Both the position numbers and the translations under genes were made by a program. From an uncultured Akkermansia sp. (GTDB lineage: Bacteria > Verrucomicrobiota > Verrucomicrobiia > Verrucomicrobiales > Akkermansiaceae), in NCBI GenBank assembly GCA_904501915.1, contig CAJGCV010000017.1, forward strand, positions 1 to 27,917: a DNA stretch of 27,917 nt, given 5' to 3'. Below are positions 13,509-21,360 of this stretch, one piece after another; the stretch's first letter is position 1; each line of letters opens with the position of its first letter. The notes under the pieces were generated by a model that was not told the origin of the DNA, did no database searches, and saw only the letters and a list, made by a program, of their open reading frames with translations.

Positions 13509-16500
13509 GGCTTTCTCCCTTTTTGAGTTCCAGTTCAGGGAAGAGGATGAAGTCATTGGTGAAAACGACGCCGGGCTGGGCGTTCTCGCAAACAATGTTG
13601 CAACTGGTGGCATCTTTGCTGGTTTCGGAAGTGGGGAACCAGACGGCGCAGCGGTCCTTGGTGTCGTAATTGGCCGTGATGGTGAAGCGCCTGGCGTTTT
13701 CCCAGGTGATGGTGTAGGGGGCCTGTGCGTGGCTTTCATCCAGCTGGGCGCGCCAGGCGGGGTCGCCATAGAAGGCTACCACGTCGCGATCGTGCACAAG
13801 GCCGAAAGCATCCTGCGTATCCTTCGGGTTCACCTGGATTCTGGCTTTGATAATCTGGTGTACGATGGCGCCGGGATGAAAGGATTCCTCATTGAACTGC
13901 ACCTGTAACAGCGCGGGGTTGAGCTGCGCGGTTTTGTGGAGCATGAACTGGTTGTTGAGGAACCATGCTTCTGCCAGGGAGGTGCCTGCAGTGTTGCCCA
14001 TGAATGTACCCAGCGTCCCCCAGCCACCTGCGCCGTACCAGGAGGGTACAGTGTAGCCGACAACCTGATTGCAGGTGTAGGCGGAAAGTGCTGTCACGCA
14101 CATGCTGTGGGGGCTGTTCTGTGCATCTCCGAACAGGCAGTTGCCCGCTGCCAGCCAAACGCGCGGTGTACCATCCGTTTCCACGGCCTGGTACTTGCCT
14201 GCAAGGCTTGCCAGCTCCGCTGCGTCACCCCGCAGCGCTTTGCGAAGCGGTGTTCTGAAGAGGGGAAAATCTTCTGCCGGTAACTGGTGAAAACGGTTGC
14301 CATGGGAGAAGATGAGCCCGCGGCTGAACGGCATTTCCAGGTTGAACTGGGTTGCGTGGCTCGAAGTTACCACGAATTGCGGCTTCTGGTGGCTGAGCTC
14401 GCCGGCAAAGATTCCCAGTAGTTTGTCATCGGCACCACCCTTGGGGTAGGTGGTGGTGGTGGGTTCGGTGTAGCCGTTCTGCTCGCGCACCGGGGCATCG
14501 GTCCAGTCGGTAATGCAGCAGCTGTGCTCAAAGCGGGAATGGTCTACATTTGTGGTGCCCAGCATGCGCTTGATGATGAGCGGTTCGCTGGCCTGGGCAA
14601 TGCGCAGGGCATCTGCTGCAGTGTAACCGGTGACAATGCCCCAGATACAGTCGCCCCAGGGGTCATCATCAATTTTGCGGGCTGCGCGGTGCAGATTGTT
14701 GACCAGGACGCGGCCCACTTCCTGCGGGCGCAGCACGCAGGCTGCGTAGCGTGCGTTGGTGCTGCGAAGTGCCTGCACCAGCGCCGCTTCGCTCAGCTCA
14801 TCAAGCGCGCAGATGCTGGCTTCAGGATACTTTTTTTTTAGGGCTTCTGCCACGGCGGCCCAGCTGGGGTCTGCCTGGGTGGCTTTGCTGGTGATGATGG
14901 TGTAGCCATTGCGCCCGGCGGGTTCATTCTCTGCGGGAGAAGTCTGAGCAGGAGCTTCTTTTTCCACGGCGGATGCCGGCATGGTGAAGAAGTAGTTGGT
15001 GGTGTCCTGCGGGCCGAATATCTCGCGAGCAAGTTGCTGGATTTCCTCCAGGGTGATGCTCCTGACGTCTTCTACCAGATCGCGGATGAGCGGAAGCTGG
15101 CGGGGGTCGCTCTGCAGCCGGGCCAGTGCGCTTTCCCAGTATCCCACGGTGCGCAGGTTCTTCTGTGTGCGGGTGATGAACGGGCGCTGGGCGCAGTCCA
15201 GATCCTCCTGGGTGATGAGACCGCGGCCAAGGTCGTTGAGAATAGCATCCATGGCGGTGTTGACCTTGACTCTGTTGCCTACAACGCCTGCGCTGGAGGT
15301 GGTGATGGTTGCTGCGTTGCTCAGGGCTGCATTGGTATTGAGCCTGACGCTGGGGGAATATGTTTCTCCCAGCTGTGCACGGATGCCGTCGAAGAGTTTT
15401 TCTCTCGCAATGGAGGCGAGCACTGAGAGACGCCGGTTGCGGCGCTGGTCCATGCCATTACCACAGGGACGCACCTGGGTCACAATGGTTTTGTCAAGCT
15501 CGGTGTTGTACGGCAGGAACTCCCGCAGCCCCCACTTTGTGTTGCTGACGCTGGTATCAGCCTCCGTAAGCGGCTGGAATTCGCGTTCGCGGGCGGGCAT
15601 GGCGCCAAAGGTGCGCTGCAGCACGGGTAATACCTCTTCAACCTTGAAATCACCCACGATGCTTACTTCCATGGCACCCTTCTGCAGCCAGGGAGTGAGA
15701 GCCTCTTTCACCTGTGCCGTGGTGCAGGCCTCCAGCTCTGCGCGTTCCGGGGTGGTGAAGCGCGGGTCTGTGCCGTACATGGCCTTGGGGGCCTGCTGGT
15801 TGTAGGCGCCATTGGGGGTGGTTTCGTAGCTGTTGAACATGGAGGGCAGGGAACGGCGCATCTGTACCTCACCATCATTCCGGAATCCGGGGTGGAGAAT
15901 GAGGGATGCGAGGAGTTTGCACTGCAGTTCGAAATCATCCGGTGTGGTGCTGCCGCTGGCATTGAAGCGGTCTGCGGAGATGCCGAAATTGAGACCTACG
16001 CTCTTGCCGGCAAGTATTTGTTCCAGCTCGGTGAGGCTGTGGGCTTCCAGCCCACCCAGACGCATGACTACTCCGGCAAGCATGGCCAGACCGGGAGTCT
16101 TTGTAAGGCGCAGTGAACCACCATCAATGCAGGCATTTACGCTGATGTGACCTTTGCTGAAATCAACGGGTTTCAGGTTAACACGCACTCCATTGGAAAG
16201 GGTGAGCGTGGTGATTCCCTGGTCCTCTATGGTGGCTTGTTTTTCGATGTCACCCGGTGTGCCGATGGTGTCGTAGGCAAAGGGAGGCAGTTCCTTGACT
16301 TCTGGCGGCGTGATTTCCTGCTGCATGACAGTGTCGTATACCTTGCGCAGGTCTGCAGGGGTGATGCCTTCCATTTGGGCGCCGCTGAGCATGAGCTTGG
16401 CGCGGCTGGCATCAAAGGCTTTGACCAGGGCGCGGCGGCAGGAATCAGGGTCCTTCATTATCAGCTCAAGACCTGCTTCGTAGGCGCGTTTGTCTTCGTC

Positions 16501-17805
16501 GGGTGTGGTTACCTTATCTCCTTCCTCAAGGGCATCAATCAGTTTGTCGGCCATGCTGGCTGCATTCACAGAGCTCCAGCTGCTCTGGCTGCGGGCCAAC
16601 GCAGCGCGGATGGAGGCCTTGGATTCCTCCAGTTCATCGCTGGAGAAGCCATACTGGCAGGCGCGGCGCAGTTCTACCAGTGCACTTTCCATAGCAGCCT
16701 GCCATTTGTCTGGAGCAGAGGCTATACCCATGCTGAACATGCTGACCGTTTCGTAAACGTCATCCTGCGAGACACCTGCCTGCAGGAAGGCGGAGGTAGA
16801 CTCGCGGGCGAGGCGATCCAGCCGGCGGTTGAGCATGGAGCAGGCCAGGGCCAGGGGTAAATCCTTGATGCGTTGCTCAATGGTGTCCGGTTGGTCCTTC
16901 CAGATGTCGGAAACGGTGATGTTCACGCTCATGATCGCGCTTTCCGCATTCTCTACCACGGCATCGGCCGGCCCGAGGTTATCGGGGGTTCCGGGGCTGA
17001 TGCGGGCTGCGGCCGGTGTGTCCGGCATGCTGCCGAAATGTTTTTCTATCCATGCCTGGGCTGTGGACGGCTCAAAATCGCCGGTCACGATTACAGTCAT
17101 GTTGCGTGCAACGTAGTGGGTCTTGTAGTAGTTGCGGAACACTTCGTACGGGGCGCCCATGATAACCTCCTCTGTGCCAATGGGCAGGTATTCCGGCAGA
17201 CGTGTGCCCGGCGCTGCATGGCGGAACATGGCGATGCTGGCGCGGTAGCTGGCTGAATCACGGGCGTAGAGTTCGCTTTTGACGATGCCGCGTTCGTGGT
17301 CAATCGCGCTGTCTTCCAGCGTGGCACCATCTGCAAAGTCGCGCATGATGGTGAAGGCAAAGTCGACCGTCTCGTCGTTCAGATTCGGCAAATCCAGCAT
17401 GTAGACGGTATGAAGCAGGCTGGTGTAGGCATTGGCATCACCGCCGAAGCCAAGCCCCATCTGCTGCATGGCGGGTATGAGTTCGCCGCGTTTGAAGTTG
17501 CGTGAACCATTGAATACAAGATGTTCCAGCAGGTGAGATATGCCCTTTTCGTGTTCCTGCTCATCCAGTGACCCCGTGTTTACATACAGACGGACGCTGG
17601 CGCGCCCTTTAGGCTCGCTGGTGGGGCGTATGATGTAGCTCACCCCATTGGCTAACTGGCCTCTTGTCAGCTGCGGGTCTTCCTGCAATTCTGCTACTGC
17701 GGCTGTCTCCTGCACTGCCGGTGCCGGGGCGGCTTGCTCTTGCGCGCTGAGCACGGGTACGCTCAGACCAAGCAAAATGATGGGGATGAGGGAATGATAT
17801 TTCAT
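13489..17805 (-). CDS. Secreted M16 metallopeptidase with C-terminal putative clan CD-like domain
   Basis: A 1438-residue protein with signal peptide MKYHSLIPIILLGLSVPVLSA. Residues about 43-510 are an active M16 (pitrilysin/insulinase/PqqL-like) half: HLLEH at 91-95 gives zinc ligands H91 and H95 and catalytic E94, and E171 and E178, seven apart, match the distal glutamates. Residues about 524-940 are a second M16 half without HxxEH, as usual. PqqL-type proteins end near here (about 930). After a Pro/Glu-rich linker (about 945-965), some 470 extra residues follow, with DDDPWGD and WGIVTGYTAADALRIA, then QFVVTSSHATQ (H1150) and VWLAAGNCLFGDA (C1223), then VVGYTVPSWYGAGGWG. His and Cys after hydrophobic strands resemble the clan CD dyad; that part is inference. 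Promoter at 17864-17892; the end overlaps the converging DUF1353-like gene by 20 bases. Confidence 0.9.
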   Translation of the reverse strand: MKYHSLIPIILLGLSVPVLSAQEQAAPAPAVQETAAVAELQEDPQLTRGQLANGVSYIIRPTSEPKGRASVRLYVNTGSLDEQEHEKGISHLLEHLVFNGSRNFKRGELIPAMQQMGLGFGGDANAYTSLLHTVYMLDLPNLNDETVDFAFTIMRDFADGATLEDSAIDHERGIVKSELYARDSASYRASIAMFRHAAPGTRLPEYLPIGTEEVIMGAPYEVFRNYYKTHYVARNMTVIVTGDFEPSTAQAWIEKHFGSMPDTPAAARISPGTPDNLGPADAVVENAESAIMSVNITVSDIWKDQPDTIEQRIKDLPLALACSMLNRRLDRLARESTSAFLQAGVSQDDVYETVSMFSMGIASAPDKWQAAMESALVELRRACQYGFSSDELEESKASIRAALARSQSSWSSVNAASMADKLIDALEEGDKVTTPDEDKRAYEAGLELIMKDPDSCRRALVKAFDASRAKLMLSGAQMEGITPADLRKVYDTVMQQEITPPEVKELPPFAYDTIGTPGDIEKQATIEDQGITTLTLSNGVRVNLKPVDFSKGHISVNACIDGGSLRLTKTPGLAMLAGVVMRLGGLEAHSLTELEQILAGKSVGLNFGISADRFNASGSTTPDDFELQCKLLASLILHPGFRNDGEVQMRRSLPSMFNSYETTPNGAYNQQAPKAMYGTDPRFTTPERAELEACTTAQVKEALTPWLQKGAMEVSIVGDFKVEEVLPVLQRTFGAMPAREREFQPLTEADTSVSNTKWGLREFLPYNTELDKTIVTQVRPCGNGMDQRRNRRLSVLASIAREKLFDGIRAQLGETYSPSVRLNTNAALSNAATITTSSAGVVGNRVKVNTAMDAILNDLGRGLITQEDLDCAQRPFITRTQKNLRTVGYWESALARLQSDPRQLPLIRDLVEDVRSITLEEIQQLAREIFGPQDTTNYFFTMPASAVEKEAPAQTSPAENEPAGRNGYTIITSKATQADPSWAAVAEALKKKYPEASICALDELSEAALVQALRSTNARYAACVLRPQEVGRVLVNNLHRAARKIDDDPWGDCIWGIVTGYTAADALRIAQASEPLIIKRMLGTTNVDHSRFEHSCCITDWTDAPVREQNGYTEPTTTTYPKGGADDKLLGIFAGELSHQKPQFVVTSSHATQFNLEMPFSRGLIFSHGNRFHQLPAEDFPLFRTPLRKALRGDAAELASLAGKYQAVETDGTPRVWLAAGNCLFGDAQNSPHSMCVTALSAYTCNQVVGYTVPSWYGAGGWGTLGTFMGNTAGTSLAEAWFLNNQFMLHKTAQLNPALLQVQFNEESFHPGAIVHQIIKARIQVNPKDTQDAFGLVHDRDVVAFYGDPAWRAQLDESHAQAPYTITWENARRFTITANYDTKDRCAVWFPTSETSKDATSCNIVCENAQPGVVFTNDFILFPELELKKGESLSVEVH

Positions 17806-17863
17806 ATTGAAATGGTATATTTAACTGTTATTGACTCCGCCAACAGGGACTGTGTTCAAAATA

Positions 17864-17892
17864 ATTCTACCAAGTAGCCGGGAATGCGTCAA
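17864..17892 (-). promoter_or_regulatory. Promoter of the M16 peptidase gene
   Basis: On the minus strand TTGACG (17887-17892), a 17-base spacer ending in TGG, and TAGAAT (17864-17869). Both hexamers match consensus at 5/6. The leader is about 52 bases, unlike the very short leaders elsewhere. Confidence 0.72.
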
Positions 17893-17925
17893 GCACGGAA
17901 TAATTGTCATGGCAGCATTTCAGCC

Positions 17926-17955
17926 TTGCGCAGGCGCGCGTATACATGGTTTAAT
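17926..17955 (+). promoter_or_regulatory. Promoter of the yqeY-ispD operon
   Basis: TTGCGC (17926-17931), an 18-base spacer ending in TGG, and TTTAAT (17950-17955). Nine bases (GGGGGTACT) separate it from the ATG at 17965, leaving a leader of two or three bases; the G run could also be read as a weak Shine-Dalgarno if transcription started earlier. Confidence 0.58.
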
Positions 17956-17964
17956 GGGGGTACT

Positions 17965-18420
17965 ATGAGTGCAATGAACGACCAGATAACGGAAGGGATG
18001 AAGACTGCTATGAAGGCGAAGGATACGGTGGCTCTGGGGGCTCTGCGTGGGTTGAAGGCAGCCCTGCAGAATGCCCGCCTGACCAAGGGAAGCGTGAATG
18101 CAGAGCTGACTCCCGCTGAAGAGCAGAATGTGGTGCGCAAGCAGATCAAGCAGCGCGAGGATGCCATTGCGCTTTATGCCCAGGCCGGACGCACCGAGCA
18201 GGTGGAGAAAGAACAGGCCGAGATTCAGATTCTGGCAGCACTGCTGCCCAGCGAGATGACCGAGGCTGAAATCATGCCGGTGCTGGAGGCTGTTATTGCG
18301 GAGCTTGGCGCCACGAGCAAGAAGGACATGGGCCGGGTGATGAAGGAAATGCAGGTGCGCACGGAAGGCCGCGCGCCCGGCAAGTTGCTTTCCCAGTTGG
18401 TGGGTTCACGTTTGAACTGA
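17965..18420 (+). CDS. yqeY: GatB/YqeY domain-containing protein
   Basis: A 151-residue cytoplasmic protein of the YqeY family, related to the C-terminal domain of amidotransferase subunit GatB. Landmarks are ITEGMKTAMKAKD near the N-terminus, LRGLKAALQNA, KQIKQREDAIALYAQAGR (the most conserved helix), EILAALLPSEM-type QIQILAALLP, and a C-terminal SKKDMGRVMKEM...GR with APGKLLSQLV. The family may bind tRNA, but its role is not settled. The chosen ATG (17965) sits just after the promoter; a second ATG three codons later is possible. It leads an operon with ispD 12 bases downstream. Confidence 0.92.
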   Translation: MSAMNDQITEGMKTAMKAKDTVALGALRGLKAALQNARLTKGSVNAELTPAEEQNVVRKQIKQREDAIALYAQAGRTEQVEKEQAEIQILAALLPSEMTEAEIMPVLEAVIAELGATSKKDMGRVMKEMQVRTEGRAPGKLLSQLVGSRLN

Positions 18421-18432
18421 AGTCCAGCCGTT

Positions 18433-19101
18433 ATGTTTTGTGCCGTCATAGTGGCAGCGGGCAGCTCCCGCCGGGCAGGGTTTGACAAACTGGCAGCCCC
18501 GCTGGCTGGTGTGCCGGTGTTGCGGCGCAGCGTGGATGCCTTTGTGGCAGCCGGTGCTGCGGCTGTGGTGGTGGTCTGCCCGGAATCCCGCTGGGAGGAA
18601 ACCGGGCTGGTCAGTGCGTCATTCCCTATACCGGTAAGCCGGGTGGATGGCGGGGCCGAGCGTCAGGATTCCGTGGCTGCCGGGCTGGCGGCTCTGCCCG
18701 CTGGCACCCGCATGGTGGCTGTGCATGATGGAGCGCGGCCTTTGATTACCGCAGAGGGCATACGTACCTGCCTGGCTGCTGCGGAACAATGCGGCGCGGC
18801 AACATGTGCTCACCCCGTGGTGGATACCCTGAAACGCGCTGATGCCGCCGGGCGTTCCCTGCCTGAAAAAGTGAGCCGAGACTGCCTCTGGGGCATGGAG
18901 ACACCGCAGATTTTCCGGCTTGAGCTGTTGCAGCGTGCGTATGCTCACGTGAAAGAGCAGGGACTGGTCGTTACGGATGAAGTGTCTGCTGTGGAGTCCC
19001 TGGGTATACCTACCCAGCTGGTGCAGGGAAGTGTGAATATGAAAATCACCCTGCCTGGAGATTTGGAACTGGCAGAACTCATCTGGAAACATCGCGCATG
19101 A
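18433..19101 (+). CDS. ispD: 2-C-methyl-D-erythritol 4-phosphate cytidylyltransferase
   Basis: A 222-residue nucleotidyltransferase that makes CDP-methylerythritol from MEP and CTP in the non-mevalonate isoprenoid pathway. The CTP-binding loop AAGSSRRAGFDK (residues 8-19) has the expected Gly, Ser and Lys. Then come GGAERQDSV, VHDGARPL, DTLKRA, the TPQIFRLELL segment, TDEVSAVE and the closing NMKITLPGDL, all standard for IspD. Length is normal and there is no fused IspF domain. It follows yqeY by 12 bases and overlaps the next gene by four (ATGA). Confidence 0.97.
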   Translation: MFCAVIVAAGSSRRAGFDKLAAPLAGVPVLRRSVDAFVAAGAAAVVVVCPESRWEETGLVSASFPIPVSRVDGGAERQDSVAAGLAALPAGTRMVAVHDGARPLITAEGIRTCLAAAEQCGAATCAHPVVDTLKRADAAGRSLPEKVSRDCLWGMETPQIFRLELLQRAYAHVKEQGLVVTDEVSAVESLGIPTQLVQGSVNMKITLPGDLELAELIWKHRA

Positions 19102-19910
19102 ATCTGGCGGGGCACAGCGTGTGGGTTATCGGTGCCGGGTTTCTGGGCTCCGCCCTTGCAGATGCCTGCCGGGCAGCTGGTGCCCGGGTATTGACGATTG
19201 ACCCCAACGCCGTGGCAACGCTGCGCGGCAGCGCTGCTGATGAGTCATTGCTGCGCCACGCGCTCACCCGGCTGGAGCCGGATATGGTGTTCTGCTGTGC
19301 AGCTACCCGCGGGGGCAGCGCAGATGCGTACCGGGAGGCATACCTGGCACCCGTGCAGCATCTTGCAGCGCTGCTGCGGGGCACGCGGGTGGTGTTCTGC
19401 TCATCCACCTCGGTATATGCCGGGTGCGGCGGTGAAGTGGTAAATGAAGATACCCCCGCACGGGCTGAATCCGGGCGTGCCCGCGTGCTGCTGGAGGCGG
19501 AGTCTGTGGTGATGCAGCAGGGCGGGGTAGTAGCCCGCCTTTCCTCCCTTTATGGCCCGGGGCGCTGTGAATTGGTGCGGCGCTTTATGCAGGGGCTTCC
19601 GTGCCTGCCAGGCCCGCCGGAGCGGCGCTTGAATTACCTGCACCGTGATGATGCTGTGTCCGCGCTCATGCTGCTGGGCACTCAGCCGTGGCTCAGTCAT
19701 GGTCTTTATAATGTGAGTGGGGAAAGTTTCACATGGCAGACAATTTACCGCATGTTGGAAGCAACCTTCAATATGGAGTATGAGCTCCGGGAATCTGCAC
19801 CTTCGGTGCGGGGCGTGTCAGATATGTGGGTGGATGCTGCGCGGTTGCTGCACCTTGGCTGGTCTCCCAGGTGGAATATGATTTCATTTTCCCGCGAATG
19901 GAAAGGTTGA
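19098..19910 (+). CDS. Atypical SDR / NAD-dependent epimerase-like protein
   Basis: A 270-residue Rossmann-fold protein. The dinucleotide loop GAGFLG (residues 12-17) follows the first strand, VFCSSTSVYAG (99-109) corresponds to the 'SS.svYg' region, and YLHRDDAVSALMLL and NVSGESFTW match the late part of extended SDRs (the epimerase/dehydratase family). The usual YxxxK catalytic pair is absent: the aligned segment reads SGRAR (125-129), with Ser and Arg in place of Tyr and Lys. This resembles YeeZ-type atypical SDRs. It may bind NAD(P) without standard dehydrogenase chemistry. The start overlaps ispD by four bases and dnaJ-like follows after six. Confidence 0.82.
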   Translation: MNLAGHSVWVIGAGFLGSALADACRAAGARVLTIDPNAVATLRGSAADESLLRHALTRLEPDMVFCCAATRGGSADAYREAYLAPVQHLAALLRGTRVVFCSSTSVYAGCGGEVVNEDTPARAESGRARVLLEAESVVMQQGGVVARLSSLYGPGRCELVRRFMQGLPCLPGPPERRLNYLHRDDAVSALMLLGTQPWLSHGLYNVSGESFTWQTIYRMLEATFNMEYELRESAPSVRGVSDMWVDAARLLHLGWSPRWNMISFSREWKG

Positions 19911-19916
19911 TGCCCT

Positions 19917-20669
19917 ATGCCCTTGCCGGATTATTATGAGCTGCTGGGAGTTTCCCCGACTGTTTCTCAGGCTGAGCTGAAACAGGCGTATTACCTGCAG
20001 GCAAAGAAGTACCACCCGGATCTGAATGCCGATAAGTCCGGGGCAGAAGAACGCTTCAAACAGGTGGCAGAGGCATACCGGATTCTCAGCAATACGGAGG
20101 AACGCCGCCTGTATGATGAAGCAAGGGAGAGAGAAGCCCGCTATGTGAATGCTCCTGAGCTGGCCGGTATGCAGCGCGTTGCTCGTTTTTCGGCCCGGCG
20201 GGGCAGGCGCTCGCAGCATGAGCGACCCACGCATCGCCGGCGTTTCGGCATGCTGCCTATGCAGCGCAGAATGCCCCGCTGGGCGCTGCTGCTCATGGCT
20301 CTGTTCTGGGGGAGTGCATTGCTGCCTCTGGTGCTGAGCACGGGGGGAATGAGCTTTTCGCGGAGTACCCCGCCACCGAAAAAAGAAAAAGAAGACCCAC
20401 CGGAGGAAGTGGTGCGCGAGCGTTTATCCCGCATGCGGGCAGATTTGGAACAGGCTGCCGCCGCGGGGGATGCCCGGGCTCAGCTGCGCCTGGGCCTGCT
20501 GCTTTACTCCGGTAGTGCCGGCGTGTCATTAGACCGCCATGCTGCCCGTGAATGGTGGCAGAAAGCGGCAGCCCAGGGAAATAAGGCGGCTGCCTATTAC
20601 CTCCAGCATAGTGACTTTACGCAGCCTGCACCAAAGGCAGCTGAAGAACCGGAACCGGCGCAGCCGTAA
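19917..20669 (+). CDS. DnaJ-domain membrane protein with Sel1-type repeat
   Basis: A 250-residue protein in three parts. Residues 5-70 are a J domain with the essential HPD at 33-35 (KKYHPDLNAD) and the helix IV tail RLYDEARE, so it should stimulate an Hsp70 ATPase. A basic stretch (90-120, Arg-rich) leads to one membrane helix (121-141, WALLLMALFWGSALLPLVL). The outer part has a charged linker and a Sel1/TPR-like unit (about 172-230, AAAGDARAQLRLGLLLYSGS and REWWQKAAAQGNKAA). It lacks the zinc-finger region of true DnaJ. The likely topology is J domain inside and Sel1 part outside. It ends the yqeY-ispD-SDR operon; its stop codon directly abuts that of the opposing gene. Confidence 0.88.
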   Translation: MPLPDYYELLGVSPTVSQAELKQAYYLQAKKYHPDLNADKSGAEERFKQVAEAYRILSNTEERRLYDEAREREARYVNAPELAGMQRVARFSARRGRRSQHERPTHRRRFGMLPMQRRMPRWALLLMALFWGSALLPLVLSTGGMSFSRSTPPPKKEKEDPPEEVVRERLSRMRADLEQAAAAGDARAQLRLGLLLYSGSAGVSLDRHAAREWWQKAAAQGNKAAAYYLQHSDFTQPAPKAAEEPEPAQP

Positions 20670-21251
20670 TCAGTCTTCTTTCTTTGCCGTAGCGGTTTTG
20701 CGTGCCTTTGTCTTGCGGCGTTTGCGCGTGGTTTTGCGCTTGCGGCGCGGTGGGTTGATGCGTTGCATTTCCACCTGCATGAGCAGCAGGGTGAACATGG
20801 AGGCCGGTCTGATTTCCACCGCGGCGGATTCCGATACCTTTTCTGCCAGTTGCACCATTTTCTGCAGCAGTGTGGAATATTCTGCTGCATCCGTACCAAT
20901 ACCGGCATCTGTCAGTAATGTGTGCAGCTGGAGCAGATGCCGGAACATGCACAGCCAGTTACCCTCAGGTCCGGCCGAGAGGCTGGTCATGATGGCATCC
21001 GGCAGCGTATTGAGGCATTTCTCCACCTTGCGGAGTTGCGCCAGACGCGTGCGTTCCTTGCAACCGGCGGTGGCGGCCTCCAGCATGTAGCGCAGGGGTG
21101 TTTCCAGGGCCCGGAAAGCTTCCAGTGTTTCGACGGGGATGCTGCCGGGTTCGCGCAGGGGGGGATTGTTGCGTTTGGCTACCCGGGCAAACAGTTCTTC
21201 CATGGCTGCCAGGCGGCCTTGTGCTGAAACTGTTTCCCTCTCAAAAAGCAT
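20670..21251 (-). CDS. Small helical protein with Lys/Arg-rich tail, function unknown
   Basis: No family recognised. The 193 residues are mostly helical, with no signal peptide or membrane segment; helices include AMEELFARVAKR (16-27) and EYSTLLQKMVQLAEKVSES (about 125-143). The last 28 residues are a basic tail (PPRRKRKTTRKRRKTKARK and so on), about 60 percent Lys and Arg, suggesting nucleic acid or ribosome binding. It stands alone on the minus strand between the converging dnaJ-like gene, whose stop touches its own, and the GH95 terminator. Its promoter (21258-21286) predicts an mRNA starting at the ATG. Confidence 0.75.
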   Translation of the reverse strand: MLFERETVSAQGRLAAMEELFARVAKRNNPPLREPGSIPVETLEAFRALETPLRYMLEAATAGCKERTRLAQLRKVEKCLNTLPDAIMTSLSAGPEGNWLCMFRHLLQLHTLLTDAGIGTDAAEYSTLLQKMVQLAEKVSESAAVEIRPASMFTLLLMQVEMQRINPPRRKRKTTRKRRKTKARKTATAKKED

Positions 21252-21257
21252 GCGCTC

Positions 21258-21286
21258 ATCCTACCAAGTTACGTACCGCCTGGCAA
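21258..21286 (-). promoter_or_regulatory. Promoter of the basic-tailed protein gene
   Basis: On the minus strand TTGCCA (21281-21286), a 17-base spacer ending in TGG, and TAGGAT (21258-21263). Exactly six bases separate it from the ATG at 21251, so the message should be leaderless. It is nearly identical to the FHA gene promoter. Confidence 0.7.
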
Positions 21287-21320
21287 GCACAAAGCAGGAC
21301 ACCAGTTCATGATTCCACAC

Positions 21321-21349
21321 AAAAACGGCTTCCCGGTGTGGGGAAGCCG
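21321..21349 (-). terminator. Rho-independent terminator after GH95
   Basis: On the minus strand CGGCTTCCC (21341-21349) pairs perfectly with GGGAAGCCG (21326-21334) around a six-base loop, followed by TTTTTGTG. It lies 11 bases past the fucosidase stop codon. Confidence 0.92.
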
Positions 21350-21360
21350 CGAAAGGATAC

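Noticed and set aside
17814..17843. TTGGCG / 18 / TATACC as promoter of the M16 gene
   Set aside because: Both boxes match poorly, and a better promoter (TTGACG, 17, TAGAAT with TGG) lies upstream at 17864-17892.
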